In this document: piece after piece, positions 10,001 through 19,246 of the stretch
How positions within the stretch are numbered: position 1 is the stretch's first letter
Layout of the letters: every line of letters starts with the position of its first letter
Source: Ruminococcus sp. YE282
GTDB taxonomy: Bacteria > Bacillota > Clostridia > Oscillospirales > Acutalibacteraceae
Assembly (NCBI GenBank): GCA_900101355.1
Contig: FMUV01000001.1
Span: forward strand, 62,001-126,000
Length of the DNA stretch: 64,000 bases
Direction: 5' to 3'
The notes under the pieces: generated by a model
What the model saw: only the letters and a program-made list of their open reading frames with translations
Told to the model about the DNA's origin: nothing
Database searches by the model: none
Made by a program: the position numbers and the translations under genes

Positions 10001-10873
10001 TTATCCGATAAACATCTGTGTCCAATAGTTACCGTTAGCTGCGTAACCAACGCCGATTTGCGTAAAGTTTGCATTAAGGATGTTTGCACGGTGTCCGTCA
10101 GAATTCATCCATGCCGTTACAACGGCTTCCGGGCTTTGCTGTCCCATTGCAATATTTTCGCCGGCAGTGCGATAGCTTATGCCAAAGCTTTTCATCATAT
10201 CAAACGGCGAACCGTATGTTGGTGAGTTGTGACTAAAGTATCCGTTGTCACGCATATCTTCCGATTTGATTCTTGCAACCCTTGACAGCTCTGTGTTTAA
10301 TGTAAGCGGAGAAAGTCCTTTTGATGCTCTTTCTTTGTTAACAAGTTCAACTACCTGCTTTTCATAGCTTGAGACCTCACTTGTGTTTCCTTCGTTAGGT
10401 TCTGTCGTTTCAGGAACTGTCGGTTCTGTAACAGGCTGGGTTGTCGGTTGTGTAGGTTGCGGTGTTGTGGTAGGCTGAGTTGGCTGTGGTGTTTTTTCGT
10501 CCGTGTTGCCGCCTGTTATGCACTGATTATTGTCAGGCAAAATTCCGCATTTTTCAATTAGCGATTTTAGGTCATCTTCGGAATAAATTCCCTTTGAAAC
10601 AAGGTTCTTAATGTCATCCGCATTGCATGTTCCTTTGTTTATAATCGCCTGAACATCTGATGTATCGGTTCCGCATTTCTCAATAAGGCTTTTTAAGTCA
10701 ATTGAGTTTAGTGCCGAACAGTCATCTGAGACAAGCGCAGCATAATTTGAGTTGCCGTAAATTGACTGTACGTTTGCAAGATTGATATCTGTTGCACTTG
10801 CAGAAATTGTTGCGCTTGATGCGATGAGCACAGCGCTTAGTGTGAGAGCAGAAATTTTAAACATTTTTTTCAT
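10001..10873 (-). CDS. Secreted CAP-domain (SCP/PR1-like) protein
   Basis: 290 residues with a signal peptide (MKKMFKISALTLSAVLIASS, cleaved near ASA). A region of short acidic repeats follows (SLIEKCGTD, NLVSKGIYSED, SLIEKCGIL), then a Pro/Thr linker with PTQPTT repeats. The C-terminal CAP domain (about residues 165-290) contains YFSHNSP, GENIAMG and HRANILN, the usual CAP signature segments with two conserved His and Glu. CAP proteins in Firmicutes are extracellular and of varied or unknown function. SD GGAGG precedes the ATG. It has its own promoter. Confidence 0.88.
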   Translation of the reverse strand: MKKMFKISALTLSAVLIASSATISASATDINLANVQSIYGNSNYAALVSDDCSALNSIDLKSLIEKCGTDTSDVQAIINKGTCNADDIKNLVSKGIYSEDDLKSLIEKCGILPDNNQCITGGNTDEKTPQPTQPTTTPQPTQPTTQPVTEPTVPETTEPNEGNTSEVSSYEKQVVELVNKERASKGLSPLTLNTELSRVARIKSEDMRDNGYFSHNSPTYGSPFDMMKSFGISYRTAGENIAMGQQSPEAVVTAWMNSDGHRANILNANFTQIGVGYAANGNYWTQMFIG

Positions 10874-10898
10874 TTGAAAAACCTCCTGAAATAATTTG

Positions 10899-10961
10899 TT
10901 TGAAAGCTGTTTGCTCGTTGGCTTTCAAAATCTATTATACAGATTGATTGTGCAATATCAA
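10899..10961 (-). promoter_or_regulatory. CAP gene promoter with inverted repeat at +1
   Basis: On the minus strand TTGATA (10961-10956), a 16-base spacer and TATAAT (10939-10934). Directly downstream is a perfect 9-bp inverted repeat TTTGAAAGC/GCTTTCAAA (10899-10929) spanning the expected start of transcription. It could be an operator or a stabilising 5' hairpin. Confidence 0.65.
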
Positions 10962-11231
10962 CACACAAATAATGGGTTATATTGCATTATTTGATTGATA
11001 TGTCAAATACTATTAAACGTGTAAAAATATGTATTGTTTGTTGCCGAGCATATAACCGAATTTTAGACACTAAGGCGGTGGGTATAATATCAAAATTTCA
11101 GCAGAGTTATAATCTTTGACTAAACACCTGATGAGCTGATTCTCCTTGGCTTTTTTTTTGCTATCAAAGACAGCGTTGCTTCAATTTAAAATAAAATTTT
11201 GTAATATTTGCATGCGAGATTTATTATTTTG
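10962..11231. other. Intergenic, no gene seen
   Basis: About 270 bp of AT-rich DNA between divergent genes. It contains a run of nine T at 11152-11160 and short T-rich segments. I see no supported ORF and no riboswitch I recognise. Confidence 0.4.
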
Positions 11232-11260
11232 TTGATTTTTACGGGTTAAGGCTTTATACT
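11232..11260 (+). promoter_or_regulatory. Promoter of surface protein gene
   Basis: TTGATT at 11232-11237, 17-base spacer, TATACT at 11255-11260, about 30 bases before the ATG. Confidence 0.65.
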
Positions 11261-11290
11261 AATAAAAGAGAATCAAAGAGGTGAAGTATT

Positions 11291-12850
11291 ATGAGAAAAC
11301 TATTATACAATGGCAAAAAGGTAATTACGGTATTTTTCCTTTTTGCGTTTGTGTTTTTCTCTTTGTTTACGGCAAATGCCGCAACTCCACCCGATACCAC
11401 AGAAGAGAATCCCACGCAAAGTACAATTGCTACCGAGCCTGTACCCAACTATAAAGGGTTATTTGTAATTTCAAAGGATACAGAAAACTCATCTCAAAAT
11501 TATACAAGTATATCCGAATCAGAGAATGCTTTGCTTATAAGCGGGGGTACTTCAACAATAACTAATGCCACCGTCAATAAAACCGGTGACGGCGACGATA
11601 AAAATGCCGATTTCTTCGGAACAAATTCTGCGGTGCTTACATATAACGGTGCGATTTTAAATTTGAATGACGGTTCTGTCAGCACAAACGGAAAGTATGC
11701 AAATGCGGTTTTCGCCTACAAAAACGGCACGGTTAATCTTTCTGATACTACCATTGGCACATCAGGCGATTATTCGGGTGGCGTTATGGTTGCCGACGGC
11801 GGAGCAATGTCTGTAAAAAACGCTACGGTCAGCACAACGGGCAATTCATCTGCCGCAATCAAAGGCGGAAAAGGCGGAGGAATGTTGACGGTAAACGGCG
11901 GAACATATTCTACGAGCGGCACAAATTCACCTGCAATTTATTCAACCGCAAACATAAGTGTTAATAATGCGATACTGACTTCAACAGCTTCCGAGGGTGC
12001 CGTTGTTGACGGAGCTAACTCAATTACTCTTGATAATGTAACCCTTAACGATACTAACTCAAACCTCAGTGAAAATTCTGAAACTTACAAAAATATTTTT
12101 CTATACAAGTCAGGGTCGGATGTTTTAAATACCGAAGCGTCTAAATTTACTGCAAAAGACAGTAAGATTACAACAAATAAAGGTGACACATTTTTTGTTA
12201 CAAATACAGCCGCAGAAATTAATTTAACAAATAATACGATTGTCAATACCTCAGGAGATTTTTTGCGTATTCAAAAGGGAAAATGGGGAGAGGACGGCTC
12301 GAACGGCGGCAGAGTTACCCTTAATATGTCAAATCAAAATGTCAAGGGAAATGTGATTGTTGATGATGTTTCAACACTTGTTTTTAATTTGGACAATGAA
12401 AGCGTGTTTCAGGGAGCGATTGACTATGCCGATTCAGCAAAAAAGGTATCGCTTAAATTGTCCAAGGATTCGGTTGTTTCGTTAACGTCAGACAGTCATA
12501 TTGACTTTTTAGAAAACGAGGACAGCACCAACGCAAATATTTACTTAAACGGTCATAAACTGTTTGTAAACGGTTTGAAAGTAAGCGGCAACAATACCCC
12601 TTATAATTCTGAAAATACTGAAACCACCGTTGAACAGCAAACTCAGGTTTCTGAAATTGCAACGGAATCGGTTACATCGGCTGATAAAGACAATAATGGT
12701 GTTGACAATAATTTGCTTACAATAATAATCATTGTTTCAACGGCAGTGTTAATTGCAATTTTAATAATTGTCATAGTTTCCGTAAAGAAAAGTCACGCTA
12801 AAGAAAAATCATCTGAATCAGATGGTTTGGCACCAAACAGCGAAAAATAA
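11291..12850 (+). CDS. Membrane-anchored beta-helix-like surface protein
   Basis: 519 residues. N-terminal signal peptide with hydrophobic VFFLFAFVFFSLFTANA. The middle, about residues 80-400, is built from short Asn/Thr/Ser/Gly-rich turns (for example TISVNNAILTST and SITLDNVTLND) like right-handed beta-helix (pectin-lyase fold) adhesin domains. Near the end is one transmembrane helix (LLTIIIIVSTAVLIAILIIV) and a basic cytoplasmic tail, so the protein is held by the membrane rather than by sortase. SD GAGGTGA is before the ATG. Function unknown; an adhesin or glycan-binding role is plausible. Confidence 0.75.
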   Translation: MRKLLYNGKKVITVFFLFAFVFFSLFTANAATPPDTTEENPTQSTIATEPVPNYKGLFVISKDTENSSQNYTSISESENALLISGGTSTITNATVNKTGDGDDKNADFFGTNSAVLTYNGAILNLNDGSVSTNGKYANAVFAYKNGTVNLSDTTIGTSGDYSGGVMVADGGAMSVKNATVSTTGNSSAAIKGGKGGGMLTVNGGTYSTSGTNSPAIYSTANISVNNAILTSTASEGAVVDGANSITLDNVTLNDTNSNLSENSETYKNIFLYKSGSDVLNTEASKFTAKDSKITTNKGDTFFVTNTAAEINLTNNTIVNTSGDFLRIQKGKWGEDGSNGGRVTLNMSNQNVKGNVIVDDVSTLVFNLDNESVFQGAIDYADSAKKVSLKLSKDSVVSLTSDSHIDFLENEDSTNANIYLNGHKLFVNGLKVSGNNTPYNSENTETTVEQQTQVSEIATESVTSADKDNNGVDNNLLTIIIIVSTAVLIAILIIVIVSVKKSHAKEKSSESDGLAPNSEK

Positions 12851-12871
12851 AACTGAATATAAAACCAATAA

Positions 12872-12902
12872 TCAGCAGTTCGGGATTAATTTCGGACTGC
12901 TG
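12872..12902 (+). terminator. Possible terminator of surface protein gene
   Basis: Arms AGCAGT and ACTGCT around a 16-base loop, 22 bases after the stop; the following T run is weak. It abuts the BirA operator. Confidence 0.45.
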
Positions 12903-12955
12903 TTGTCAACCAATTAGAAAATTAGGTTGACAAACTTGACGCAAAGTGATACAAT
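12903..12955 (+). promoter_or_regulatory. BirA operator overlapping the bioY promoter
   Basis: Perfect inverted repeat TTGTCAACC (12903-12911) and GGTTGACAA (12925-12933) separated by 13 bases, the form of BirA biotin-repressor sites in Firmicutes. The promoter -35 TTGACA (12927-12932) lies inside the right arm, followed by a 17-base spacer and TACAAT (12950-12955). Binding of biotin-loaded BirA would block RNA polymerase. Confidence 0.85.
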
Positions 12956-12986
12956 GTCAACAGGTAACGAAAGAGAGGTTGACATT

Positions 12987-13553
12987 ATGTCTGAATTAGC
13001 TGCAAAAAAGCCGAAGCTCACAATCCTTGCTATGTCACAAATAGCGGTTTGTGCTGCACTTCTGTGTGTTTCGGCATACATATCCATACCACTGCCGTTT
13101 ATTCCCGTTCCGTTTACAATGCAGGTTCTTATGGTTGTGCTTGTTGCACTTATATTAAAGCCTGTATACGCACTCATAGCTCAGGTTTTATACACACTGC
13201 TCGGTGTTGTCGGTCTTCCTGTATTTTCGGGAGGTAAAAGCGGTTTTGGCACAATTCTTTCGCCAACAGGCGGATTTATTATCGGATTTATCATAGCCGC
13301 ATTCCTTGTAAGCCTGCTTAAAGGCAAAAAGGATAATATTGTAAGGTTTATTCTTATTTCAATTTTTGTCGGAATACCTTGCATATATATCCCGGGTATT
13401 GCTTTTTATATGATATATGCAAATGCCGACCTGATTACTGCAATAACGGCACTTACATCAGTGTTCATAGTTGTTGATATTGCTAAATGCGTGATTGCTT
13501 CAATTCTTGCAATTCTCATAAGAAAGGCGCTTGTAAAGGCAAGATTGCTTTGA
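12987..13553 (+). CDS. bioY: Biotin transporter BioY (ECF substrate-binding component)
   Basis: 188-residue membrane protein that binds biotin and, with an ECF energising module encoded elsewhere, imports it. It has about six hydrophobic helices and the BioY-type segments IPLPFIPVPFTMQ and GLPVFSGGKSGFG...SPTGGFIIGF. The ATG at 12987 follows AGAGAGG. The earlier in-frame start at 12927 lies inside the promoter and is not used. The BirA operator upstream fits the assignment. Confidence 0.93.
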   Translation: MSELAAKKPKLTILAMSQIAVCAALLCVSAYISIPLPFIPVPFTMQVLMVVLVALILKPVYALIAQVLYTLLGVVGLPVFSGGKSGFGTILSPTGGFIIGFIIAAFLVSLLKGKKDNIVRFILISIFVGIPCIYIPGIAFYMIYANADLITAITALTSVFIVVDIAKCVIASILAILIRKALVKARLL

Positions 13554-13637
13554 TTTAAACCTGTTTTCCACCTTTAAGCGAAAATTGGGGTTAGGCAATT
13601 GGGGTTTAGTAGAAAAATAAATAATTTCATTTATAAC

Positions 13638-13656
13638 CCGACAGCCTGTTTGTCGG
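13638..13656 (+). terminator. Hairpin downstream of bioY
   Basis: CCGACA/TGTCGG stem with a 7-base loop, without a clear T run. It lies between bioY and the lipoprotein gene and may be a weak terminator. Confidence 0.35.
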
Positions 13657-13707
13657 AATTATAGAGAGTAAAAAGACATATAATGTATCAAAACCGGAGG
13701 TGCTTTT

Positions 13708-14232
13708 GTGCAAAAAGTTTTGAGTGCATTATATGTCTTTATTTTTTTGTTTTTATTTACTTTATGCGGTTGTCAAAGCAGCAGTGTTCAAAAACAAAAA
13801 TCCCTTGTAACTGATTTTTCAGCCGATTTTTGTGCTGAATACAATGATATGAAGCTTAAGGGAAGCGTAGTTTCTAACAGGCAGGGAGTAATTGGAATTA
13901 ATATTACCTCTCCCGATACAATAGCAGGTATTTCTGTTAATTACAAAGACGGAGAAGCCGAGCTCAAACGAGATAGTCTGATTTGCAGTGCAGATGAGGC
14001 GTATTTGCCGAGCAGCAGTTTTCCAAATCTGTTAAAAAATATATTGAGAGGCGTTTCTGACGGAAGAGCCGAGTTGTCTACTCAAAATGACGAAAGCAGT
14101 TGCTATAATTTAAAAATTGACAACGGTATTTGCATCATAACTGCGGATAAAAGCGGTAATATCGCAGAAGCTAAAATTGAAAATGAAAAATTTTACATAC
14201 GGTTTTCTGAGCAGAAATCTCTTGAAAACTAA
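13708..14232 (+). CDS. Putative lipoprotein
   Basis: 174 residues starting at GTG with CGGAGGTG upstream. The N-terminus is hydrophobic and ends in a lipobox-like TLCGCQSSS, so the mature protein would be lipid-anchored outside the membrane at Cys22. The rest is a Lys/Asp/Ser-rich small domain without motifs I recognise. Neighbours give no functional clue. Confidence 0.65.
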   Translation: MQKVLSALYVFIFLFLFTLCGCQSSSVQKQKSLVTDFSADFCAEYNDMKLKGSVVSNRQGVIGINITSPDTIAGISVNYKDGEAELKRDSLICSADEAYLPSSSFPNLLKNILRGVSDGRAELSTQNDESSCYNLKIDNGICIITADKSGNIAEAKIENEKFYIRFSEQKSLEN

Positions 14233-14501
14233 GACAGCACCACATAATATAAGTTCATATGTTCACCGTTTTTAAGACGGCGGGTTCTGTTCGGAATTTC
14301 AGTGAGAGTTAAGCCATACTTTCTCACCGAAATCCTGAGGAGTTAACGTTTCTTTGCACGGCTTGCAAGCAGAGAAGGGGATAGCTCTGATTTGAATTGA
14401 AATTCACAAATTCCACGCCCAAAAATAATATGTAATAGCTGTATAAATTTTTCCGGAAAGGCAAAAATATCAGTAGATTAATTATTTGGAGCGTGAAAGC
14501 T
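14233..14501 (+). other. Intergenic region with possible RNA structure before mazF
   Basis: About 270 bp without a supported ORF. It includes an imperfect hairpin with arms TTTCAGTGAGA and TCTCACCGAAA (about 14298-14332), followed by CCTGAGG and a GC-richer stretch. This might be a small RNA or leader, but it does not match a riboswitch I know. No antitoxin-like ORF is found here. Confidence 0.3.
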
Positions 14502-14849
14502 TTGACTATACACCGCGGAGACATTTACTATGCAGACCTAAGTCCTGTTGTCGGTTCGGAACAGGGCGGAATAAGACCCGTGCTGATTGTGCAAAACGAC
14601 GTGGGCAATCGTTTTAGCCCAACCGTTATTGCCGCCGCAATAACCAGCCAGCAATCAAAGGCGAATCTTCCTACTCATATTCCGCTTATGGCAGATACCT
14701 CGGGGCTGTCAAAAGACAGCGTGGTTTTGCTTGAACAGGTGAGAACAATTGACAAAAAAAGACTTAAAGAAAAAATGGGAACAGTTGACGAGGACGCTAT
14801 GAATCAGATTGACAACGCAATTTCAATATCATTTGGACTGAACGCATAA
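14502..14849 (+). CDS. MazF/PemK-family endoribonuclease toxin
   Basis: 115 residues, close to the NdoA/MazF of Bacillus. The N-terminus [19 protein letters not shown] holds the conserved beta-barrel start and Arg/Asp pair, followed by RPVLIVQND and [10 protein letters not shown]. Such enzymes cleave mRNA at short motifs in stress. I prefer the TTG at 14502 (GGAG 10 bases upstream) over the GTG at 14493, which is only 1-2 bases from that site. No antitoxin gene is seen immediately upstream or downstream, so the gene is solitary here. Confidence 0.9.
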   Translation: MTIHRGDIYYADLSPVVGSEQGGIRPVLIVQNDVGNRFSPTVIAAAITSQQSKANLPTHIPLMADTSGLSKDSVVLLEQVRTIDKKRLKEKMGTVDEDAMNQIDNAISISFGLNA

Positions 14850-14931
14850 TTTGTACTACATAAGTACAAAATTATTGTATGTTTAAAGCTTCTTAAGAGG
14901 CAAAGCAGTTTAAGTAAAATACAAAAGTCCC

Positions 14932-14990
14932 TCCTTATATTAAACAAGTCCGGTAAATATTTATTCTGCATCAAAGGGGGGACTTTTTCT
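14932..14990 (+). terminator. Long-stem terminator after mazF
   Basis: Arms AAAGTCCCTCC and GGGGGGACTTT separated by about 37 bases and followed by TTTTTC. It is about 85 bases after the mazF stop. Confidence 0.6.
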
Positions 14991-15107
14991 ATTGTTCGTT
15001 TTTTACGGACTTGTTCAAAAATGACTTATGTACATTTTGAAGACAGAATTTTTTTAAACTTATATTTAGAAATAGGTTAACGTTACTTTATTTTCAGCTA
15101 AAACAAA

Positions 15108-15127
15108 AGGGTCCGATTTCGGACCCT
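15108..15127 (-). terminator. Terminator of the fru-pts operon
   Basis: AGGGTCCG/CGGACCCT hairpin with a 4-base loop; on the minus strand it is followed by TTTTGTTTT. It lies 22 bases downstream of the ptsI stop. Confidence 0.85.
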
Positions 15128-15149
15128 AAGTTTGTGTATTGTAATTTTA

Positions 15150-16859
15150 TCAAGCATTGCTGAGTTCGCAGTTAAGATAATTGCGAATCTCCGCTTCGGT
15201 TGCAAGGTTCATAACTTTTTGCGCTATTTTGTCTGCCTTTGATTTGCTCCAGGACGAGATTTCCTTCCCGACCTTTAGCACGGTTGACGGGAAAACGCTG
15301 AATTCATCCAACCCAAACGAGATAAGCATTGGAATCATAAGAGGATTGGCAACGGCAACTCCGCACATACCCACAGGTATGCAGTTGTTTTTGCCGCTTT
15401 CAATTATGTTTTTTATCAATCTCAAAACGCTTGGCTGAAGTGCCGAATAGAGATATGAAACGTTTCCGTTGTTGCGGTCGCAAGCCATTGTATATCCTGT
15501 CAAATCATTTGTGCCGATGCTGAAAAAGTCTGATTCCTTTGCAAGCAAATCGGCTATAAGTGCCGCTGACGCAGTTTCAATCATAATTCCAATTTTGATA
15601 TTCTTATCAAAACTGATGTTTTCCTGTGTCAGTTCGGATTTTGCTTCTTCAACAACAGCCTTGCACTCTCCTAGCTCTTCAACACATGTAATGAACGGAA
15701 ACATTATTCTGATATCGCCTAATGTACTCGCTCTGAGAATAGCCCTTATTTGGCTTTTAAAAATATCTTTGTATTTAAGGCAGTACCTTACCGCTCTAAA
15801 TCCCATGAACGGATTTTCTTCCGACGGTATTTTGAGATATGAAATCTTTTTGTCTCCGCCAATGTCAAGAGTTCTGATAGTCAAAGGTTTTCATTTTAGG
15901 ATAACTGCAGCTCTTTTGTATGCTTCAAATTGTTCTTCTTCGGTTGGCAGTTCTTTGCTTTCCATAAATAAAAACTCGGTGCGAAACAATCCAACGCCCT
16001 CGCCGTCACATTCCAAAACCTTTTGTGCGTCATCAGGATTACCGATGTTACACAAAAGTTTGTATTGTGTTCCGTCGACAGACACGGTTGCACGTCCTCG
16101 GAATTTTTCAAGTTGTATTCGCTGATTGTTAAATTCAGCCTGCCTGTTAATGTAATCTTTAAGCATTACGCTGTTCGGCGCTGAAACTACAATTCCGTTT
16201 GTTCCGTCAACAATTGCCGTTGTACCCGGTTTAAGCAACTTTTCGGCGTACTCAACACACAATACGGTCGGAATCCCCAATGCTCTTGTAAGAATAGCCG
16301 AGTGTGAGGTTTTTCCTCCGCTCTCGGTTACTATTCCTACAATTTTTTGTTCACCGATTTGGGCTATCATTGAGGGAGTAAGTTCTTTTGCCACAAGTAC
16401 AGTGTTTTCGGTAACATTGCTGATGCCAACTTTGTCAACGCCGAGCAAAATGCTGAGCATTTCGGAACCGATGTCTCTGACATCTTCGACTCGTTGTCTG
16501 ATAATTTTATCTTTGGCAGCAGAAAAAATTTCAATAAACATATTGCAGACTTTTTCAACTGCCGCTTCGGCGCACAACCCCTTTTTGATGAGTGTTTCAA
16601 ATTCATTGCTCATACAAGGCTCTTTAATCATTTGAATATGACTTTCAAGAATTTTTGATTCTTTTTCGCCTGCCGAACGTTTTAAAGTTGCAATTTGTTT
16701 GAGCTTGTTGCGATAAAATTTTTCGGTTGCGGCTTTGAACCGCTTCAATTCCGCATCAGTGTCAGTTACCAAACTTGGTGTGTATTCAAGAGATTGTTTT
16801 TCAACAATCATTATTTTACCTATTCCTATTCCTTCACATACCGGTGTTACTTTTAGCAT
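15150..16859 (-). pseudogene. ptsI: PTS enzyme I interrupted by an in-frame TGA
   Basis: PEP-protein phosphotransferase, the first step of PTS sugar uptake. The frame spans 570 codons, the normal enzyme I length, but is cut by TGA at 15893-15891. The 322-residue N part has the phosphohistidine in GGKTSHSAILTRALG (His186). The 3' part starts KPLTIRTLDIGGDK and carries the PEP-binding and GTNDLTGY/GMCG segments of the C domain. Homologues read GKP at the junction, so the stop replaces the conserved Gly (GGA to TGA would do it). The 3' part could only restart at a TTG at 15884 without an SD site. It is a real nonsense lesion, readthrough or a sequencing error. Confidence 0.85.
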
Positions 16860-16898
16860 ACCCTCACCTTGCTTTTTGAACCATTTGTGTATCGGTTT

Positions 16899-17162
16899 TT
16901 AGTCGCCAAGTCCGCCTTCAATAAGCTGAGTTGCTTCTGCAAGTGCTTCTGATTCATCGGCTCCGTCACAAACAAGCTCAATTTCACTGCCGCATCTTAT
17001 GCATGCTGCCATAATGTTCAAAAGGCTTTTGCCGTTGTATTCGTTGCCGTTGAATTTGATAGTAACTTTGCTCGAATATTTGCCCATTGCAGAGGCAAAA
17101 AGTGAAGCCGGGCGCATATGAAAGCCCTGCGGATTTACGAGTGTGAGTTTTTTTGATACCAT
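16899..17162 (-). CDS. ptsH: Phosphocarrier protein HPr
   Basis: 87 residues, the usual HPr size. Accepts phosphate from enzyme I at His15 (GFHMRPAS) and passes it to EIIA domains. Ser46 in NGKSLLNIM is the HPr kinase site that links it to CcpA-type catabolite control. SD AAGGAG precedes the ATG at 17162. It is flanked by fruA and ptsI on the same strand; both neighbours are disrupted while this gene is intact. Confidence 0.95.
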   Translation of the reverse strand: MVSKKLTLVNPQGFHMRPASLFASAMGKYSSKVTIKFNGNEYNGKSLLNIMAACIRCGSEIELVCDGADESEALAEATQLIEGGLGD

Positions 17163-17272
17163 AAAGAATCTCTCCTTATTTTGAGTATTATAAAACGTGC
17201 ATATCGGCAAAGCCGGCACAGGTTTTATCGTTTATTATTGTCATAATGAGTGATTGGGGAAATCTTTTATAA

Positions 17273-19242
17273 TTAATCTTCACTTTTTACGGAATCTTTG
17301 TCACATAAAAATTTTGGCTTGCGTATTATTGAAATCAACAGCATTGAGATAACTGAATCTGTTGCAAGCGCAAGCAGATACATAAGAGGATGGCTTACTG
17401 TGGCTACAACGAAGATTCCTCCGTGCGGAGCAAAAAGTGTGCATCCAAACATCCACGAAAGCCCTCCAGCAATTGCCGAACCAACGACACATGACGGGAT
17501 AATTCGCAGCGGATGAACTGCGGCGTAGGGGATAGCACCCTCGGTTATAAATGACAGTCCGAATATATAGTTAATTGCGCCGTTTTTGCGCTCTGTTTCT
17601 GTCCATCTGTTTTTGAAAAATGTTGTGGAAAGTGCAATTGCAAGCGGAGGAACCATTCTGCCGACCATTACCGACGCCATAATTTTATAAGCTATAACCG
17701 GGTCGGAAAATTCATTTGCGGTAACGAGTGCCCCGGTAGCAAAGACATATGCGGCTTTATTAAACGGCCCGCCCATATCAACCGACATCATTCCTCCCAA
17801 TATGCACCCAAGAAGAATACCAAGGTCATTTTCGCCAAGCCATATCAGTGCATCATTAATCCAAAGGTTCACAAACCCCATTATTGGATTTACAGCACAC
17901 ATTATCAAGCTGACAAGTGCAAGACCTGCAATAGGGTACAGCAGAACCGTTTTGATACCGTTGACGGATTTTGGCAGTTTGTAGCATAATCTTTCAAATA
18001 GCTTCATTATGTATCCTGCCGCAAAACCTGCAATCAATGCGCCTAAAAATCCCGACGGAAGTGTTTGCGAAGCGGATGGGTCTGAAAACGACGCGCCGTT
18101 TGTTGCCAGCAAACCCCCGACTATCCCACAAGGAGTCCGGGTCGGTCGGCAATGGATTCCGCAATGAATCCTGCAAGTACGGGAAGCATAAGGCTGAAAG
18201 CAAAATTACCTATGGTTTTGAACCATTTTGCAACTTCATTTACAGTTCCGAATCCTGAGAGACCGGCATATCCTGCGATTAAATCTATGAGATATGCCAA
18301 TGCAATGAAAATTCCTCCTGCAACAACAAAAGGAAGCATATGTGATACGCCGTTCATAAGGTGTTTGTAGATTCTTCGCCTAAAGGTTTCGCTTGGAGGT
18401 GAAGCTGACGAAGGGCTTACCTGGTCACAGTAAAACGACGGCATTAAGTTGCTTGTAATTGAGGTGATTAATTCTTCCGGTTTATTAATTCCGTCAATAA
18501 CTCGGGCAAAGCAAACGGGCTTTCCGTCAAAGCGTGAAACATCCACGCTCTTGTCAACAGCCACTATTATGCCGTCACATTGTGAAATTTCTTCGGCAGT
18601 AAGCGCATCCTTTACTCCGCCTGCACCGTTGGTTTCGACTTTTATGGATACCCCAAGTCTCTTAGCCGCCTTTTTCAGAGCGGCAGCAGCCATATATGTA
18701 TGTGCAATTCCCGTTGGACACGCCGTCACGGCAAGCACTCTGTATTTTGTTTTTGATTTTTTTTCATTTACAAAATCTTCGGGAAATTTTTCGGCTTCTT
18801 TTGAATTAATTATTTTAAGAAATTCGCTTGCGCTTTTTGCCTGTTTAAGTCTGCTGACAAACTCGGCGTCCAAAAGCAATTGCATGAGCCTTGAAAGCAC
18901 ATTAAGGTATTCGTCGCCGTCTTCTGTTGCGGCAATCATAAATATCAGCTTGCATGGCTTGCCGTCAGGTGAGCCTAAGTCAACTCCGTCGGGAACGGTT
19001 ATGGCGGCAAGCGAAGGTACTTTTACTGCCGAGCACTTGGCGTGGGGGACAGCAATTTCCATTCCGACGGTTGTAAGGTCTATTTCTTCACGTTTTAAAA
19101 TTTCCTTTTTAAATTTGTCTGAATCAATTAAATTTCCGCAGGTTCGGTGCAAAGATACGAGCCTGTCAATTGCTTCTGCTTTATCGGCGACTTTTACGCC
19201 TATTGCAATGCCGTCAATTTGGAGTAAATCAGAAATTCGCAC
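17273..19242 (-). pseudogene. fruA: Fructose PTS EIIABC component with a one-base frameshift
   Basis: Imports fructose as fructose 1-phosphate. Domain order is IIA (phospho-His67 in VPHAKC), IIB (phospho-Cys in TACPTGIAHT, near residue 172) and the IIC membrane domain. The 5' frame ends at TAG right after ADRPGLLVG; the 3' frame resumes with LLATNGASF and continues through the remaining helices. Total length is 1,970 nt, one short of 657 codons. Restoring one G in the GTGGGATAG run (about 18128-18132) would give a continuous LLVGIVGGLLATNG as in homologues. The GTG start follows AGAGGTGAG and lies 4 bp after fruK. Confidence 0.88.
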
Positions 19243-19246
19243 AGAC

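Noticed and set aside
11120..11150. CTGATGAG, reminiscent of a hammerhead ribozyme core
   Set aside because: No GAAA partner segment and no three-stem arrangement could be found around it.
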